Shown piece by piece: positions 1-11,324 of a DNA stretch of 64,000 bases. Both the position numbers and the translations under genes were made by a program. The first letter of the stretch is position 1. Every line of letters begins with the position of its first letter. The notes below the pieces were generated by a model. That model had not been told where the DNA came from, made no database searches, and saw only the letters and a list, made by a program, of their open reading frames with translations. The stretch spans positions 124,001 to 188,000 of the forward strand of contig JALNQF010000016.1 of NCBI GenBank assembly GCA_028456385.1, given 5' to 3'. The stretch is from Ophiosphaerella korrae. Lineage: Eukaryota; Ascomycota; Dothideomycetes; Pleosporales; Phaeosphaeriaceae.

Positions 1-1255
1 GCAACCGGTACCACAATGGTTGCTGGTGGGTGTGATGGAGCGGAGGTACAAGGCAGCTGCAGGCAGAAAAAGGCGCAGTGAGTGGCAGCTTTAAGACACG
101 GTCGTGACCGGGATGCAGCTTGTTTCGCAGTGCAATTGGGCAGGCTGCAAGCAAGTCGGATGCAATGGGGCGTGACGTAGGACGCTGCGAGGGAAACCGG
201 CTATAAAGCTAGGTAGCAAGGCCGGGGTGTTGGTGAGATGGCGGGGAATGGCTGGTGTCGCAGGAATCCATGTGGCTGGGGTGCGCCATCTCATTTGCAA
301 CCCAACCAACACCAGTCAATCCAGTTAATCTAGTTATTAACCAATACACCAACTGCGCCGTCGCATGGTTCCACCATCTCCTTGACAGTTGGTTCTCTGG
401 TGTGGTTCCAACACCCTGCACGTGCCGCTAGCACCTGGAATGGAACACCACCTCACCTGTCTTCACATCTTCGCGCCTTTTCGTCCACCCGCAACCCTTC
501 TTTGCTCCTTCGCAGCAACCATGCCCCTGTTCCAGCTCTCCTGAAGGATAATTGGCACTGCTTACGCCTAGAACCCAGCCTATTGGCCCTGTCTTATCTA
601 TCGTTCCAGCTGCTTCGTGATTCACGTCTAGGCCACTCGCTCCCTTGGAAGCAACAAAGTACACCGGCCTACCATTGGCCACTACGCTCAAATATGCAAC
701 TGTTCTGCAAAGGGCTCTGTGGCTGCAGACAAACCGCTCGCTTGGCCTTGACGAGCGAACAGAAATGGCCATCACCGACAGGGATGCTTATCAGAGTCCG
801 ACCACTGGTTCAGCCAGCTATGCCCGTTCCAGGAGACTCTTTCTCCCCACATAGTATTGCCAGGCGTGCCCGCAAGGGTCTAACATATCGTCCAATTTAT
901 ACTGCTCCAGCTCGTGCTACTTCGCCAAGACCTTTCAGCCTGTTCGTCTTTCGTCTCTCCTTTCTTCTATTTCTTCTATTTCGCTGCTCAGTCGCTTTAT
1001 TAACTTTCTTAAGTGCCTTCATGACTTGATGCGTCCCCAAATTTCAGCCACGGCGGTCCTGGTTGCCTGATGGGCCCCAGCCTGGCCCCAAGAGCACACA
1101 CAAAATTCACGAGTTACCACATTCAATGCTATGCCGCACAAATCCATCTTTACTTTTCTCCACTAAGCAACGCCTCTATTTCTCTCACGAGTCTAGGCAT
1201 TAGTAGGCGAATCCGATCTCTATTTAGGAGCTGAACGCTGGTCGTCGGGTCTATC
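1..1255. other. Intergenic / promoter region, no gene supported
   Basis: No convincing gene is visible. The longest open frame (382-1029, plus) has no ATG start, is Pro/Leu/Ser rich and shows no domain. Positions about 900-1000 are strongly pyrimidine rich (TTTCTTCTATTTCTTC type), as is common in fungal promoters, and probably belong to the 5' region of the gene starting at 1256. Confidence 0.6.
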
Positions 1256-4200
1256 ATGTCGGCCAGAGGGGCTCGGAGCCGCAAAGTTCAGCAAAAGGAT
1301 GTTGAAAAAAAAGAAGAGAAGAAGGAAAGAAAGCTAGGAAAGAGCAAAGCCATCGAGACGATACACGAAGCCCATGATGGATTCGCTGACTGGCGTGCCA
1401 CCCCGAGCACCAACAATCCTAGAGCCGGCCTTTCCCGAACTATGACAACTTCAAGTCGGGCAACTTCACAGAGCAGTGGAACTAACGATGGCAGCAGCCG
1501 ATCACGGCCGGACGCCCTACGCGTAAACATTCCGTCGGAGATGCGGTCCGCACAGCCCTTGGAAGGTCGCTCTGCCTCTGTTTCGGATGTTTCTACCAAG
1601 AGCAAAGAGAAGACCAGATTCCAAGCTAAGGGTAAGGAAACAAAGGCACCACGAGGGAGGGGAGGCGGGGTGCCTATCAAGAAGACCGTCGCGCCGTCGC
1701 CTACATCGCCATCCGTCCGGGCCGAATCTACAATTTCCCACACTCTGTCGAATCAGAAGACTTGGTCAAACTTTAAAATATGGGATGGAGACAAGGATAG
1801 AATGCGCCCATACAATGGTTTCGAATTCGTGAGTACCATGCAGTGTTCCTACCATAGTGGATCTGATGTAGCATCCCAGGACGAATCTTTGAAAACCGGC
1901 AGTGTAGTCATCTACTTCAAAGAGGAGCAAATAAATGATGACCTCCCCATGCCTTCAATCCGTGCAGAGCTCGATGTTATTGAGAATTCCGGATCAACCG
2001 TGCTGAGGCAACTTTTGCATTATAACCAGACTAATGATAATGAGGATGATTGGTCAATACCAGATAACCTTCAGTCACCCCTAGCATCTCAGCACTACAT
2101 GCAACCCGAGAATCGACGAATGTTGGCACCCACTTCTTTGAGTGGGATGTCACCTCCCCCATTCGATATTGATCAGGTCTATGATGGCAGATCAACGAGA
2201 GCGGAGTCCAGGCATGACCATTTCTCTGAGGCTGACCGTTCCCGCCTGCCAAATTTATCCCATATGTTTCAACGACCCATCGAGCACTGTACAACTCATG
2301 AGATCTGGTTTACTGCACCTGAGCACATCAAAACAGCACAAGGACAAAGAATGCATCATATCGCGACCCGGAATTTTATAGCCTTGCTTCATGGAAAGCC
2401 TATTGTTGGCGCTGATTTATTCGATATGATAAATACCCTTCAACCGCAGATCGAAGCAATGTACAGCTTTGATGACGATACATTAGGGATGACGCCGCGC
2501 GAGAAGAGTATTCGGATGATTACGAACTACCTCGGTCAGCACGGCATTGATGATGTACGGAAGAGCATCAAGAGTGCCATGTGCCTTCTTGCTTGGGCTG
2601 AGCAGGAGAATGTGAGATGGAGGCAAGGGTATCTAGAGAACTTCGTACACCTTGCTGGTGTAATGATCCCCGAGTTAGAAGACGTCCCGGAGTTCAAGCG
2701 TCTCTCCGTCGTTACCAGACGGAATCTTGGCATAGCGACAAAGACACTTCAATTACGCGTGATAGAAGCAGAAGAAAAGCTGGCGACATTTGACTTTAAC
2801 GAATTTTGGGAAGACTCTGTTCGGGCTGCAAATAGTGCTGTCTTCCAGAATTACCAAGCTTTCCGAGTATTCCTCGTCAAACACTATACCCGCAGCCATG
2901 GTGCCTGGCCACCAACAACTGGGAAAACTTGGTTAAACCGCAAAATTGTTCTTGCGCTGCAAGAAGATTTTGGGTCGTTGTACGACTACCTAGTCAATCG
3001 AGATGTCCTCTGGAATCCCCGCGAGGAACGCTCGACTAGAAAATGGGAAATGGCACACCGAAAGAATGAGAGTTTTAAGGCAGATGTGCCTGAGTTGGGA
3101 ATGACAGACCTACTCATTACGTTTGATGCAAAGCTTGGTTATTCACACATCCCGCATCCTTACCCATTGCTACCAAGGGAAATACCGAAGGCAGCCAAAG
3201 AGAAGGAGAAGAAGAGCTTATTTTCCGGTTTGAAGAAGGATAAGAGTAAGGATATTGCAAAAGATGCAAAAGCTCATTTGCAACTCTCGATTCTCTTCAG
3301 TGACGCCACAAATATTGAGAAGCTGGACGTAAACTTCAACGGTAAGTTCGATGAAGCATGTCGCAAGCTTGGTTGCTAATGAGCATGATAGGATCATCTC
3401 TGATTGACAAATTTGAGCAATTCGAGATGACCACGGACCTCAAGCAGACCACGCCGCGCGAGGCTCGCCTGGGCCGCTGGGTTCTCTTATACGGTATTCT
3501 TCAGGTCCTATCAACGATTTCTGTTGATGTTCAAGGCCTTAAGCACACTGAAGGTGTACGCTACTTTCTTTGTGCCGACCTAAAGCGCTGTCCAGAGTGG
3601 GTATCCAAAGGGCAAACAGAATACCTTGAAGCCAGTCAGCAGCGCTCATGGTGTTGGCAGCGTGGTTGGGATCCCACACCTACACAAACGGCACCTGTTG
3701 AACTGGAGGCCATCTCAGCACACGAAGAAACCTCGGCACATGACACTTTCGAGCCCAGAAATTCAAAAGCGGAGCAAGACATGATCATAGAAGAACCACA
3801 TGCACCCCTGGACCTCAACACTAGTCTCGACGGCACAACCCTCGTGCAAAATGACATCCAGCGGATCAGCGAAAAAATTGACGACTTATCCCTCTCACAA
3901 AATACCCGTCAAACGTTCACCCAGGAATTTCGGCACCGTCGCGAAAACGAAAAGTCAATACAAAGCGATTTCAACAATTGGAGGCCGCGGTTAGATTCCC
4001 TACCACAAGCACCGTACCCCACATCCACACAGCGCCTAAGCGACAGCTACCGCCACAGCTCCGCCCCAGTCTTTGACACCAATATACAGACGCAGCAACA
4101 AACTCGCGGCCCGCTCCGTGAGACGGTTGGCAGTATGAACACAGATCTTGCCGGGTATCCATTCAGTCCCGAGGAAACGCAGTGGCCTGTACCACCAGAC

Positions 4201-4389
4201 TATAACGAGGGGAGTCAAACTCATAGGGAGAGTGGGATTGGGTATTCTGTGAGTGGCGGCATTCGTGGTGGACAGAGGGTTATGGGTGAACATGAAAATA
4301 GCTATTTGGGTTTGCATGGAGAGAGGGATATGGACGTTGCAAGACGACGGAGCCCAAGGAGGGTGCATGAAAGCGGGGGTTGGAACTAG
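1256..4389 (+). CDS. Large conserved fungal protein, DUF8004-like, two exons
   Basis: Two exons, 1256-3341 and 3392-4389, joined by a 50-nt GT-AG intron (3342-3391). The join restores a Gly codon and gives 1027 residues. The ATG at 1256 is the first in frame. Residues 1-170 are basic and low complexity (Lys/Glu-rich, then Ser/Thr/Arg-rich). Residues about 340-800 are folded-looking, helical and rich in Trp/Phe, interrupted by a Lys-rich linker near residues 640-670. The C-terminal 200 residues are again disordered. The layout matches a family of filamentous-fungal proteins I recall as DUF8004; function is unknown and I see no catalytic motif. It is convergent with the polymerase kappa gene, 248 nt away. 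The family name is from memory; the gene model is solid. Confidence 0.8.
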
Positions 4390-4637
4390 TTGTGTGCTTG
4401 GAGGTAGTTGGAGATAAGAATACGGTGACTGGATCCTCTGTTCATATTCGATACCCAGTTTTTTTTGGTAGGATGTTCGTTTGGTAGTCGGCAAGGCAGT
4501 GGAAGAGAGTAATACTTTGGAGGAAAAACGGCGTTTAGGTAAAAGTATCAAGGCATATTACGGGAGTAGTTTTATTGAGTGCTTTCTTCTATATTTCATG
4601 GGTATCATACACGAGGGAGACAGCCAAGCGGGCTGTT

Positions 4638-6605
4638 TCATGAGCCTCCGAGCGAAAAGAAAGCTCTTCGCTTCTCGCGCGCCTGTTGATGCGACGATTG
4701 CGTTTCAGCCCTTGGGCGTCCACGTTTCCCTTTCTTCTGGACAGGTTTCGATACACTGGCTTGCTTCTCCAACTTGGGTGCCACAGGTGCGGTCGACTGG
4801 ACAGCGTCCTTGATAGTTTGTCTAGATAGGCAGAAATCAATGTGTGCGTTGAACGTCGAGTCGTCTGGAGCCTGGGGTAATGCACATATCGGACATGTCC
4901 ACTGCTCTTTGGTAGGCTGGTCGGGTTCAGCCTTGGACACGGTAGTGCCTGACTCTTGCTGATTCTCATACTCTTGCGAGAGCTTTTCTAATTCATTCAT
5001 TTCGTCGTTGCGCTCTTGACGAGCGGCTTCTTCAAACTCTTCTTCTGGCCAGGTTTCCCAATCACCATCGTTATTTGTTATTGGGGGTTTAGGTGTAGTT
5101 CCTGGTGGTTTAGTGCGGCCGAAGAAATCAATGCCAGGTTTCTTGGTGCTCACGATATGCGTAACTCGTAGACCCATTAGTCGTAATCTCATATTTGGTA
5201 TTTCCTTCATTAGCTTTTCTAACATTGGTAGGCTGTACTTGTATAGATCGTCTGCGCGGTGAACAGCAAATGGTGGTGTAATTTGCCGAGTGTGGACTTC
5301 ATACGTGTGCAATTTGATCTTAATACAAAGCGTTCTGCCCTTGTATTCTGTACGTTTCAAGTCGCCTTCTAGCTCCTCGGCGATGTGACGGAGCTTGTCC
5401 CGTAAAGCGTCTGGAGACTGCATTTCTTTGAACGTGGTCTCTGTACCAATGCTCTTGCGCTCGTAATCTTCTGCTCGTTGAATTTTGGTGCGCCCTAGGC
5501 CTAGATAGCACTGCATTAGAAATTGAAATGCCTTTTGGCCAAACAGTTTTGCCAAATATGCTCGGTGAGCGTATATATCTCCACAAGTCTTGACACCAAT
5601 AGCATCTAGTTCTCGCTCAAAGACACGGCCAATACCATTGACCTTTCGCGTAGGCAAGGTCTTCATAAATTCCATAATGGTTTGCCTGTCACTCGGCAGG
5701 AAGAACTGCCCATTAGGTTTGTTCTGGTTTGAAGAAATCTTTGCAAGCTTTGCATTCGCCGCGATGCCAGCTGAGACAGTGATTTTAGCCTCCTCGTGGA
5801 CCTCAGCTCGCAGTTGACTGACAACCTCTACTGGACTCATATCGTGGTCCTTGCAGTATTGCGTAAGGTTGAGGTAGGCTTCGTCGCAACTAGCACTCTC
5901 AAAGCCAGGATCATATCGCGCGAGAACTTGGCGGACTTCTTCTGCTTTGGCGCTGTATTTGGCAAAGTTCATAGGAACACATATGAGCTGTGGACACAGC
6001 TTCATGGCAACAAAGCCAGCCATGCCGGAGCGACAACCGAATCGACGGGCATGGTAGTTGCAGGTCGTCAGGACACCTTTGCCTACGGCCATGGGCACCT
6101 CCCTAAGCTCTGGCCTGTCAAGCTCCTCGACTGCAGCGTAGAAGGCATCGCAGTCTATGTGCACCACCACTTGAGTGAGATCTCGACCCAGTTCCAACTC
6201 GGCAATGTAGTCATCAGCCCTGCGCAGATCTGCACTCAGATCAAGCTTGTCCAGCTGCCGTCTCTTGGCCAAGATTCTAGTGATCTTCTCGGTGAGGTTC
6301 TTGTCCTTGGCCTCCTCGTTGCTGAAGAACTTTGAGCCTTTGGAAGCATTGTATATGACCTCGGCGACCTTCTGCTGGTCGACCGAGTCCTGGCCGGCCT
6401 TGGTGAGCGACGGGCCGAGAAGGTGATACTTGAGGGAATCGTGCTCGCTGTTCGTGTTTTCGGTGTTCATGGCGAGAGTCGCGTCGACAAGCAGCTCGCT
6501 GGACGCGTCGGCAGGGACATGTTGGGGCGGCGCGGAGTCTCGTGACCGGGTGGGGGCTTTGGCCGAAGGGGCTGGGTGTGGGATGGTGCCTGACGCATTT
6601 CTCAT
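4638..6605 (-). CDS. POLK: DNA polymerase kappa (Y-family translesion polymerase)
   Basis: Single-exon frame of 655 residues from the ATG at 6605; the frame stays open upstream but only through a TTG. Y-family polymerases copy past damaged bases; the kappa/DinB branch handles minor-groove N2-dG adducts in the nucleus. Visible motifs: an N-terminal helical extension (about 60-145) like the kappa N-clasp; HIDCDAF with the metal ligands D151 and D153; SCDEAY with D241/E242; a helix-hairpin-helix (VNGIGRVFE); and the little-finger domain. Near the C-terminus is a C-x2-C-x13-H-x3-C ubiquitin-binding finger (CPICALPQ...HIDFC), then a basic nuclear-localisation-like tail. Human kappa has two such fingers; only one is seen here. 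A second possible start is the Met codon at 6470. It is divergent from the gene at 7087. Confidence 0.95.
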   Translation of the reverse strand: MRNASGTIPHPAPSAKAPTRSRDSAPPQHVPADASSELLVDATLAMNTENTNSEHDSLKYHLLGPSLTKAGQDSVDQQKVAEVIYNASKGSKFFSNEEAKDKNLTEKITRILAKRRQLDKLDLSADLRRADDYIAELELGRDLTQVVVHIDCDAFYAAVEELDRPELREVPMAVGKGVLTTCNYHARRFGCRSGMAGFVAMKLCPQLICVPMNFAKYSAKAEEVRQVLARYDPGFESASCDEAYLNLTQYCKDHDMSPVEVVSQLRAEVHEEAKITVSAGIAANAKLAKISSNQNKPNGQFFLPSDRQTIMEFMKTLPTRKVNGIGRVFERELDAIGVKTCGDIYAHRAYLAKLFGQKAFQFLMQCYLGLGRTKIQRAEDYERKSIGTETTFKEMQSPDALRDKLRHIAEELEGDLKRTEYKGRTLCIKIKLHTYEVHTRQITPPFAVHRADDLYKYSLPMLEKLMKEIPNMRLRLMGLRVTHIVSTKKPGIDFFGRTKPPGTTPKPPITNNDGDWETWPEEEFEEAARQERNDEMNELEKLSQEYENQQESGTTVSKAEPDQPTKEQWTCPICALPQAPDDSTFNAHIDFCLSRQTIKDAVQSTAPVAPKLEKQASVSKPVQKKGKRGRPRAETQSSHQQAREKRRAFFSLGGS

Positions 6606-7086
6606 GATTGGCACCGTGCCATGCTGGGGACCGCAAATTGCGATAACAAGCCATGGCGATATGAGGCCGCCCAGCCGTCTAATGACGCGCCTCGACGCCA
6701 AACTCAAATGGGGCCTAGCCGACCACAAGTCCCACAAGGATCCGCGGTACAGTCACGGCTACGGCCACCGCCAGTTAATCATCCCTCAGCATAACAAACA
6801 CTCGGCCGCCAACTCCCTGCTGAACACCTCTTCCGGCTGTCCCATTGCACGGCTATGGACCTGCCCCTGACCTCGCATTCTCAACCATCGTCGTCATTGT
6901 AACGCGGGGTGTCGCACATCCGGCAAGAATTGTTTTGACCCTGCAGAATCCACCCGAGGCCTACGAAACATCATCGTCAACACGGCCGCTTGCCCAGCAA
7001 CCACGTTACTGCCACACCCAGAGGCCATGATACCCCTCTCCATCCGCCTAAAGACCTACACACAAGAGCTGGAATAAGCGTGGAGA
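6606..7086. other. Divergent promoter region between polymerase kappa and the 7087 gene
   Basis: This 481-nt interval separates two divergently read genes and probably holds both promoters. I see no further gene, tRNA or strong repeat. Open frames here lack homologous features. Confidence 0.5.
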
Positions 7087-9114
7087 ATGCCCATCGACCG
7101 AAATCCCCAGAGCAACCTCAAGCCGAAGCTCGCGAGCAACCGGACTGCAAAAACCCCTCTCACACCGAGACTCGCTGCCGCGCCTTCGATAGTAACCGCC
7201 AACGGCTCGCAGCCTAGTCGCAATGTACGCACCGGCGCTACAACCACGCCCAGGGCGAATATCACAGCCCAGAGCGACGTTACGCCTGTGAAGCCGTTCC
7301 TGAGCAGCAATATTACCCCACGCTCCTCCTCGAGAAAATCTCGCGTAGGTGCGGAGAGTGTGTCCTCTACACCAAACGGCACGCCAACCAGCACGCCAAC
7401 CTCTTCGCGGCCAGCATCCACCATTGACTTTCCCCCGAGAGAATATGGCCCCGGTAGCAAAGGAGTTCAGGGCGGTGTCCAACCACGCCTCCAAGCTACG
7501 CCGGCCCCAAGACTGCCCCTGGGAAATATATACAACCCGATTCCATCAGACGCCGCTGCGGCCAAGCCCACGTCCCCTCTATTTTTTCACGCCAGTGATG
7601 CCAGACCCCAGGAGCAAGCTCCTACCCAAAAGAAAGCACCAGCTTTCTTCTATGCAAACGGCAAGCAAGACCATGCCCCACGAAAACAGGAAATGCCGTC
7701 TCCTCCTCTGTCAGCTAAGGGGAAGCCGCAGCATACCAGCAAATTCTTTCATGCCGATTCAATTTCGGACCCGAAGACACAGCCACCAAATCTCACTCCA
7801 TCGTCTCTTTCAACATCGCCGGAACCACAGAGTCTAAACCCATCACAAGGCCCGTCGTTTCGAGCTCCGTCGCCCACTAAAGAGTGGGCGCATCTTTCGT
7901 ATCGAAAGGGTGCTTCTCAAGTCATGCGGCCATCAATTGTCTCCCGTAACTCTGCTATGTCAATTCTGTCTGGCCCCAACACGCCTGATGTACCAGACCG
8001 ACCCAGTCGGCGATCCAGCGTAGCATCCTACGTGATGAGGGGAGGCCATGGCAAAAGTGCGAGCATGTCCTCGATTGATTCCGTGGCAGACCTGAAGCAG
8101 CCACCACCAAATGAGCCAACAGCGCCCTCCCCCGGTTCACTGCATACACGTAGTAGAATGGTCAGTTCTGGCTCGCTTGCCGAAAGCATAGCCTCTGCGT
8201 CCTCACCACCAACACCTGCGCTTTCTGGTCTTTCTTCTCCTGTCCCAACGAGCCCTATCGGGCTTAGTGGCGGAAAGAGTGCCTTAGAGACGATGAACGA
8301 GCTTGCAGCGAACGCCCGACGCGAAAGGAAGGTGCTAGATCTCGAAATTAGCAACTCTTCTCTCCTTGCCATCAATCGGTCGCTCGAGAAAGAGGTTCGT
8401 AAACAAAAGGCTGAACTCAGGCGCTTCCGAAGAATGACTAGAGCCGGTCGCTTCTCCACGGATGCAGTCGGCCCTGCACTCGATATTCCTGCCAACGAGG
8501 CTAGTCAAATCGGCGACCTCTTGGATATGTCCGAAGGGGAAGAAGTAGAAGAACCACCGGAAGAAGATTTGGAGAGCAGCGACTCATCGATCGACGAAGG
8601 TCAAATGAGTCCCACTGCCCAGCAGGAATGGGATGAAGCACATCGTCTAAAGGACGAAAAACGCCTCCAGCTCGACCTTACGAAGCATCGTGATCTTTTG
8701 CTCGACAGTCAAAAGATGAACCAAAGCTTGAAACGATGTATGAATTGGACCGAGCAACTTATCAAAGACGGGCAAAAGGCGTTACAATATCAAGTTCATG
8801 TGAGCGACGTGAAGCTCGGTGGCCGGGTCTTGGTGGCTGAAGACGACGATATCGACATGACGCAAGCTGAGGAGTCTAGAGGCCTCCTTAGCCCATGGAG
8901 CCCACTCCATAGCGCTATCGAGGGTATTGATGCCCTAGATTCACCTTTTTTTGCTAACGCCGTTGAACGCATCGTCGACCGTGATAGCGCCATAGATATC
9001 GATGGTCTCGAGAACCTTGCGATCAGCGAACCAGACACGACTCAGCTTGGGTCGCCATTCGAAGAGCGAATACGCCGCCTCCACGCCTCCATTGAGGAGC
9101 TCGAGGCCTCATAA
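7087..9114 (+). CDS. Disordered Ser/Pro-rich protein with coiled coils and three FF[HY]A motifs
   Basis: Single exon, 675 residues, ATG at 7087. I do not recognise the family. Residues 1-390 are Pro/Ser/Thr/Ala-rich and disordered. Within them a short motif recurs three times: FFHAS (166-170), FFYAN (187-191) and FFHAD (220-224), a pattern typical of a repeated docking peptide. Residues about 398-455 form a predicted coiled coil (RRERKVLDLEISNSSLL), followed by an acidic stretch (about 480-510) and a second coiled coil (about 513-570). This layout resembles scaffold or cytoskeletal adaptor proteins such as spindle-pole or polarity factors, but that is inference. Codon use and length support a real gene. 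Confidence 0.8.
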   Translation: MPIDRNPQSNLKPKLASNRTAKTPLTPRLAAAPSIVTANGSQPSRNVRTGATTTPRANITAQSDVTPVKPFLSSNITPRSSSRKSRVGAESVSSTPNGTPTSTPTSSRPASTIDFPPREYGPGSKGVQGGVQPRLQATPAPRLPLGNIYNPIPSDAAAAKPTSPLFFHASDARPQEQAPTQKKAPAFFYANGKQDHAPRKQEMPSPPLSAKGKPQHTSKFFHADSISDPKTQPPNLTPSSLSTSPEPQSLNPSQGPSFRAPSPTKEWAHLSYRKGASQVMRPSIVSRNSAMSILSGPNTPDVPDRPSRRSSVASYVMRGGHGKSASMSSIDSVADLKQPPPNEPTAPSPGSLHTRSRMVSSGSLAESIASASSPPTPALSGLSSPVPTSPIGLSGGKSALETMNELAANARRERKVLDLEISNSSLLAINRSLEKEVRKQKAELRRFRRMTRAGRFSTDAVGPALDIPANEASQIGDLLDMSEGEEVEEPPEEDLESSDSSIDEGQMSPTAQQEWDEAHRLKDEKRLQLDLTKHRDLLLDSQKMNQSLKRCMNWTEQLIKDGQKALQYQVHVSDVKLGGRVLVAEDDDIDMTQAEESRGLLSPWSPLHSAIEGIDALDSPFFANAVERIVDRDSAIDIDGLENLAISEPDTTQLGSPFEERIRRLHASIEELEAS

Positions 9115-9718
9115 CCCTCGCACAACAACTAGCATTTAGATTTTCCCATGTCATCTGAAATCGCATATTAGCGTTCCTTTGTTCCATCTCGCATTTACCT
9201 GTTCCCATGATAGGGAAAGGTGAGGATTTTTGCATAGCCGGCGTTATCGGCACCACACGTTGGATGTGATTCCAACGTTGCACGAATATTTCCTTTGTTT
9301 TGTTACGGCCGTTTTGTCTATCGCTTTTAATATCAGTCTGATAATGTCTGATCTCATGGACCGCGACTGGTTGGCCTTTTTATATCAGAGACCACATTTT
9401 CTGCTCGCCTTTGCGGTTTGTGCTGTATTTGTATGTGTAGTTTTATGAGATACCCCCGATCGTAGTGTTTTAGTCGAAGATGAGAGCAACTTGAATATTA
9501 CATTATTGTTCAGTCTGGTGTATTTTGTGCAGAAAAAAGCGATGTCGTATCTATTGTATTATGCGCAAGGATGATGACGATAAACTACAGAAATTCTATC
9601 TTTTCTGGGGGTATTTAAAACGAAGCGCGTTGCTGGAAGCCACTGGGCTTCAGTATATTCGGGTCAGATATATGTGTTGAATGGAATACACCGGTCCTAC
9701 GATTCCTACCGGCAGCTC
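9115..9718. other. Convergent intergenic / 3' UTR region
   Basis: This is the shared downstream region of the 7087 gene and the zinc transporter. A 72-codon frame at 9230-9448 is hydrophobic but short and lies where a 3' UTR is expected, so it is not called. No repeat or RNA gene was seen. Confidence 0.5.
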
Positions 9719-10957
9719 CTAAGCCCAATACCCAAGCAAAGCCATTAATCCTGATAAACTGTTAGTGGTGTTTTAACTTGCGGAGAAATGGACAACTCAC
9801 CAGCACCAAACATCATCAACGAGAACGCATACAATGTCCGGTTAACAGGTCCGTTCTGCATGTAGGGCGAAAACATGAACTCATGCGCCATCAATTCAAT
9901 CAGTCCGGTGTAGATGAGAATACCGGCAGAGATCGAATCGAACACTCCGTTCACCAAGAGAGTAGTTCTACCTTTTGGGGCAAAGCTCTCTCTTACACCA
10001 AGGCCTATCGCGATGGCAATTGGCGTAGAGATACCGTAGCCTAACGCAAGAGAGTATGGCGTCCATCGCTTACTCGTCGGCCATGGTACTTCTGCGAGAC
10101 GCGCGCCGAGACCAAGACCCTCAAATGTCTGATGGAAGACGAGGACGATGTAGAGTGTGATGAACTCGGCTCCAGCGACAGCTAGTGTGAGCCCAATGAA
10201 AATGGAGTGGAAGATGACACCAAATTCGAGAATGAAGACAGCCGTAAGTTGTGCAGTGTATGTTTCAGGTATGATGCCCTGAGACTCCCACTGGGCACTT
10301 AGCTCAGAGTTGGCAACGTGGTCTTGCTGGTGGCCAAGGTGATCTTCACCACGAATGTGGGGGTTTCTGGGAGCGGCTTCGACATCCTGGTGAGTTTTTT
10401 TAACACCGTCGAGGCTCACGTCGTCTGCCTTAGTTTCAGGTGAAAGTGCACCTTGACTGTGGCCATGTCCGTTTGAATGATCATGATTGCCACCAAAGTT
10501 TCCGTAACGCATGACCATAAGCTCGAGAAAGAACATGGCAAAGATAGTCATGAGTACAATACCCTCAACCCAAGGATACTTGGTGATAACACCAGTCAAG
10601 CATGGGTTAGTCAAAGCCTCGTTGGCTGGTGCAAGAAGATGGATGAAGGCTGTTGCAACGATGACTCCTGAGCCGAAGTATTTTGCAACGAAGAAGACCC
10701 ATTTTGGAACCAGCTTTGACTTTTGTCGTTTGGCAAACACTGGGAATGTAGCACCTGATGGTTGTCAGTGAAGGCCGAAGATAATCGTATCGCTCTAACT
10801 TACCAAAGGTAGATCCTACCAGGATTACAAAGATGGCGGATATACGAGTGCCCATACGACCATCGTAATCGTTTGATCCAGCACATACGCCCGAGTCTTC
10901 AGGAGCAGCATCGCGAATTAGAATGAGGCGTGCGACGCCCATGGTCGCAGTGTTCAT
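9719..10957 (-). CDS. ZIP-family zinc transporter (ZRT1/ZRT2 type)
   Basis: Three exons on the minus strand: 10957-10804, 10754-9801 and 9750-9719, with 49- and 50-nt GT-AG introns (10755-10803 and 9751-9800). Total 1140 nt, 379 residues. The last exon codes only for the ZIP ending LMALLGYWA. ZIP proteins carry Zn2+ (sometimes Fe2+) into the cytosol across the plasma membrane. Evidence: about eight hydrophobic segments; a His-rich cytosolic loop between TM3 and TM4 (HDHSNGHGH, about 142-150); the TM4 signature HSIFIG (234-239); and the TM5 signature HQTFEG (259-264), which together form the binuclear metal site. ATG 10957 was chosen because the frame further upstream starts only at TTG. Two CAAGGT motifs lie 280-365 nt upstream, consistent with zinc-responsive control. 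Confidence 0.92.
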
Positions 10958-11237
10958 TTTTGCAACCGTGGATGGCAAAATGAGAAGGCTGATTCAGAGA
11001 GGGTGCGGACGGATAAGTCGGCAAGAAAAAGAAAAGAAAGGCTGGACAGGATGCTTTGACTAGCCTCTGCGCCGTTTTGTGGTTCAAGCGCTTGGTGCCT
11101 TTGGTCCTTCCACACTTGGAACGGTGGAAGAGATGGGCGTGATTAGTGCTGTGTCTGATGCAGGTGTTCCAGCCAAGTGGTAAGTGTGTTAATGAAAAAG
11201 CTTCGGGTGCTCTCAATATAAGGACGGTGCACGAGTT

Positions 11238-11324
11238 AGCACCTTGATGGAGGCGACGAGGAACGCTTGAATAGCTTGTTAAGGCTTGTCGCAGAATTGG
11301 CTTCCACGACCGAGCACCTTGATG
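11238..11324 (-). promoter_or_regulatory. Two CAAGGT motifs upstream of the zinc transporter (candidate zinc-response sites)
   Basis: An identical 12-mer, read on the transporter strand as CATCAAGGTGCT, occurs at 11249-11238 and again at 11324-11313, in the same orientation, 75 bp apart. The core CAAGGT matches the zinc-response motif described for the Aspergillus regulator ZafA (the Zap1 homologue). The copies lie about 280 and 360 bp upstream of ATG 10957. The identity and direct orientation are seen in the sequence; the role in zinc regulation is inference. Confidence 0.45.

Noticed and set aside
382..1029. 215-codon plus-strand frame in front of the first gene
   Set aside because: It has no ATG at its start, low-complexity Pro/Leu/Ser content and a pyrimidine-rich promoter-like end; nothing supports coding.
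9230..9448. 72-codon hydrophobic frame
   Set aside because: Short, in the expected 3' UTR of the 7087 gene, and without conserved features.
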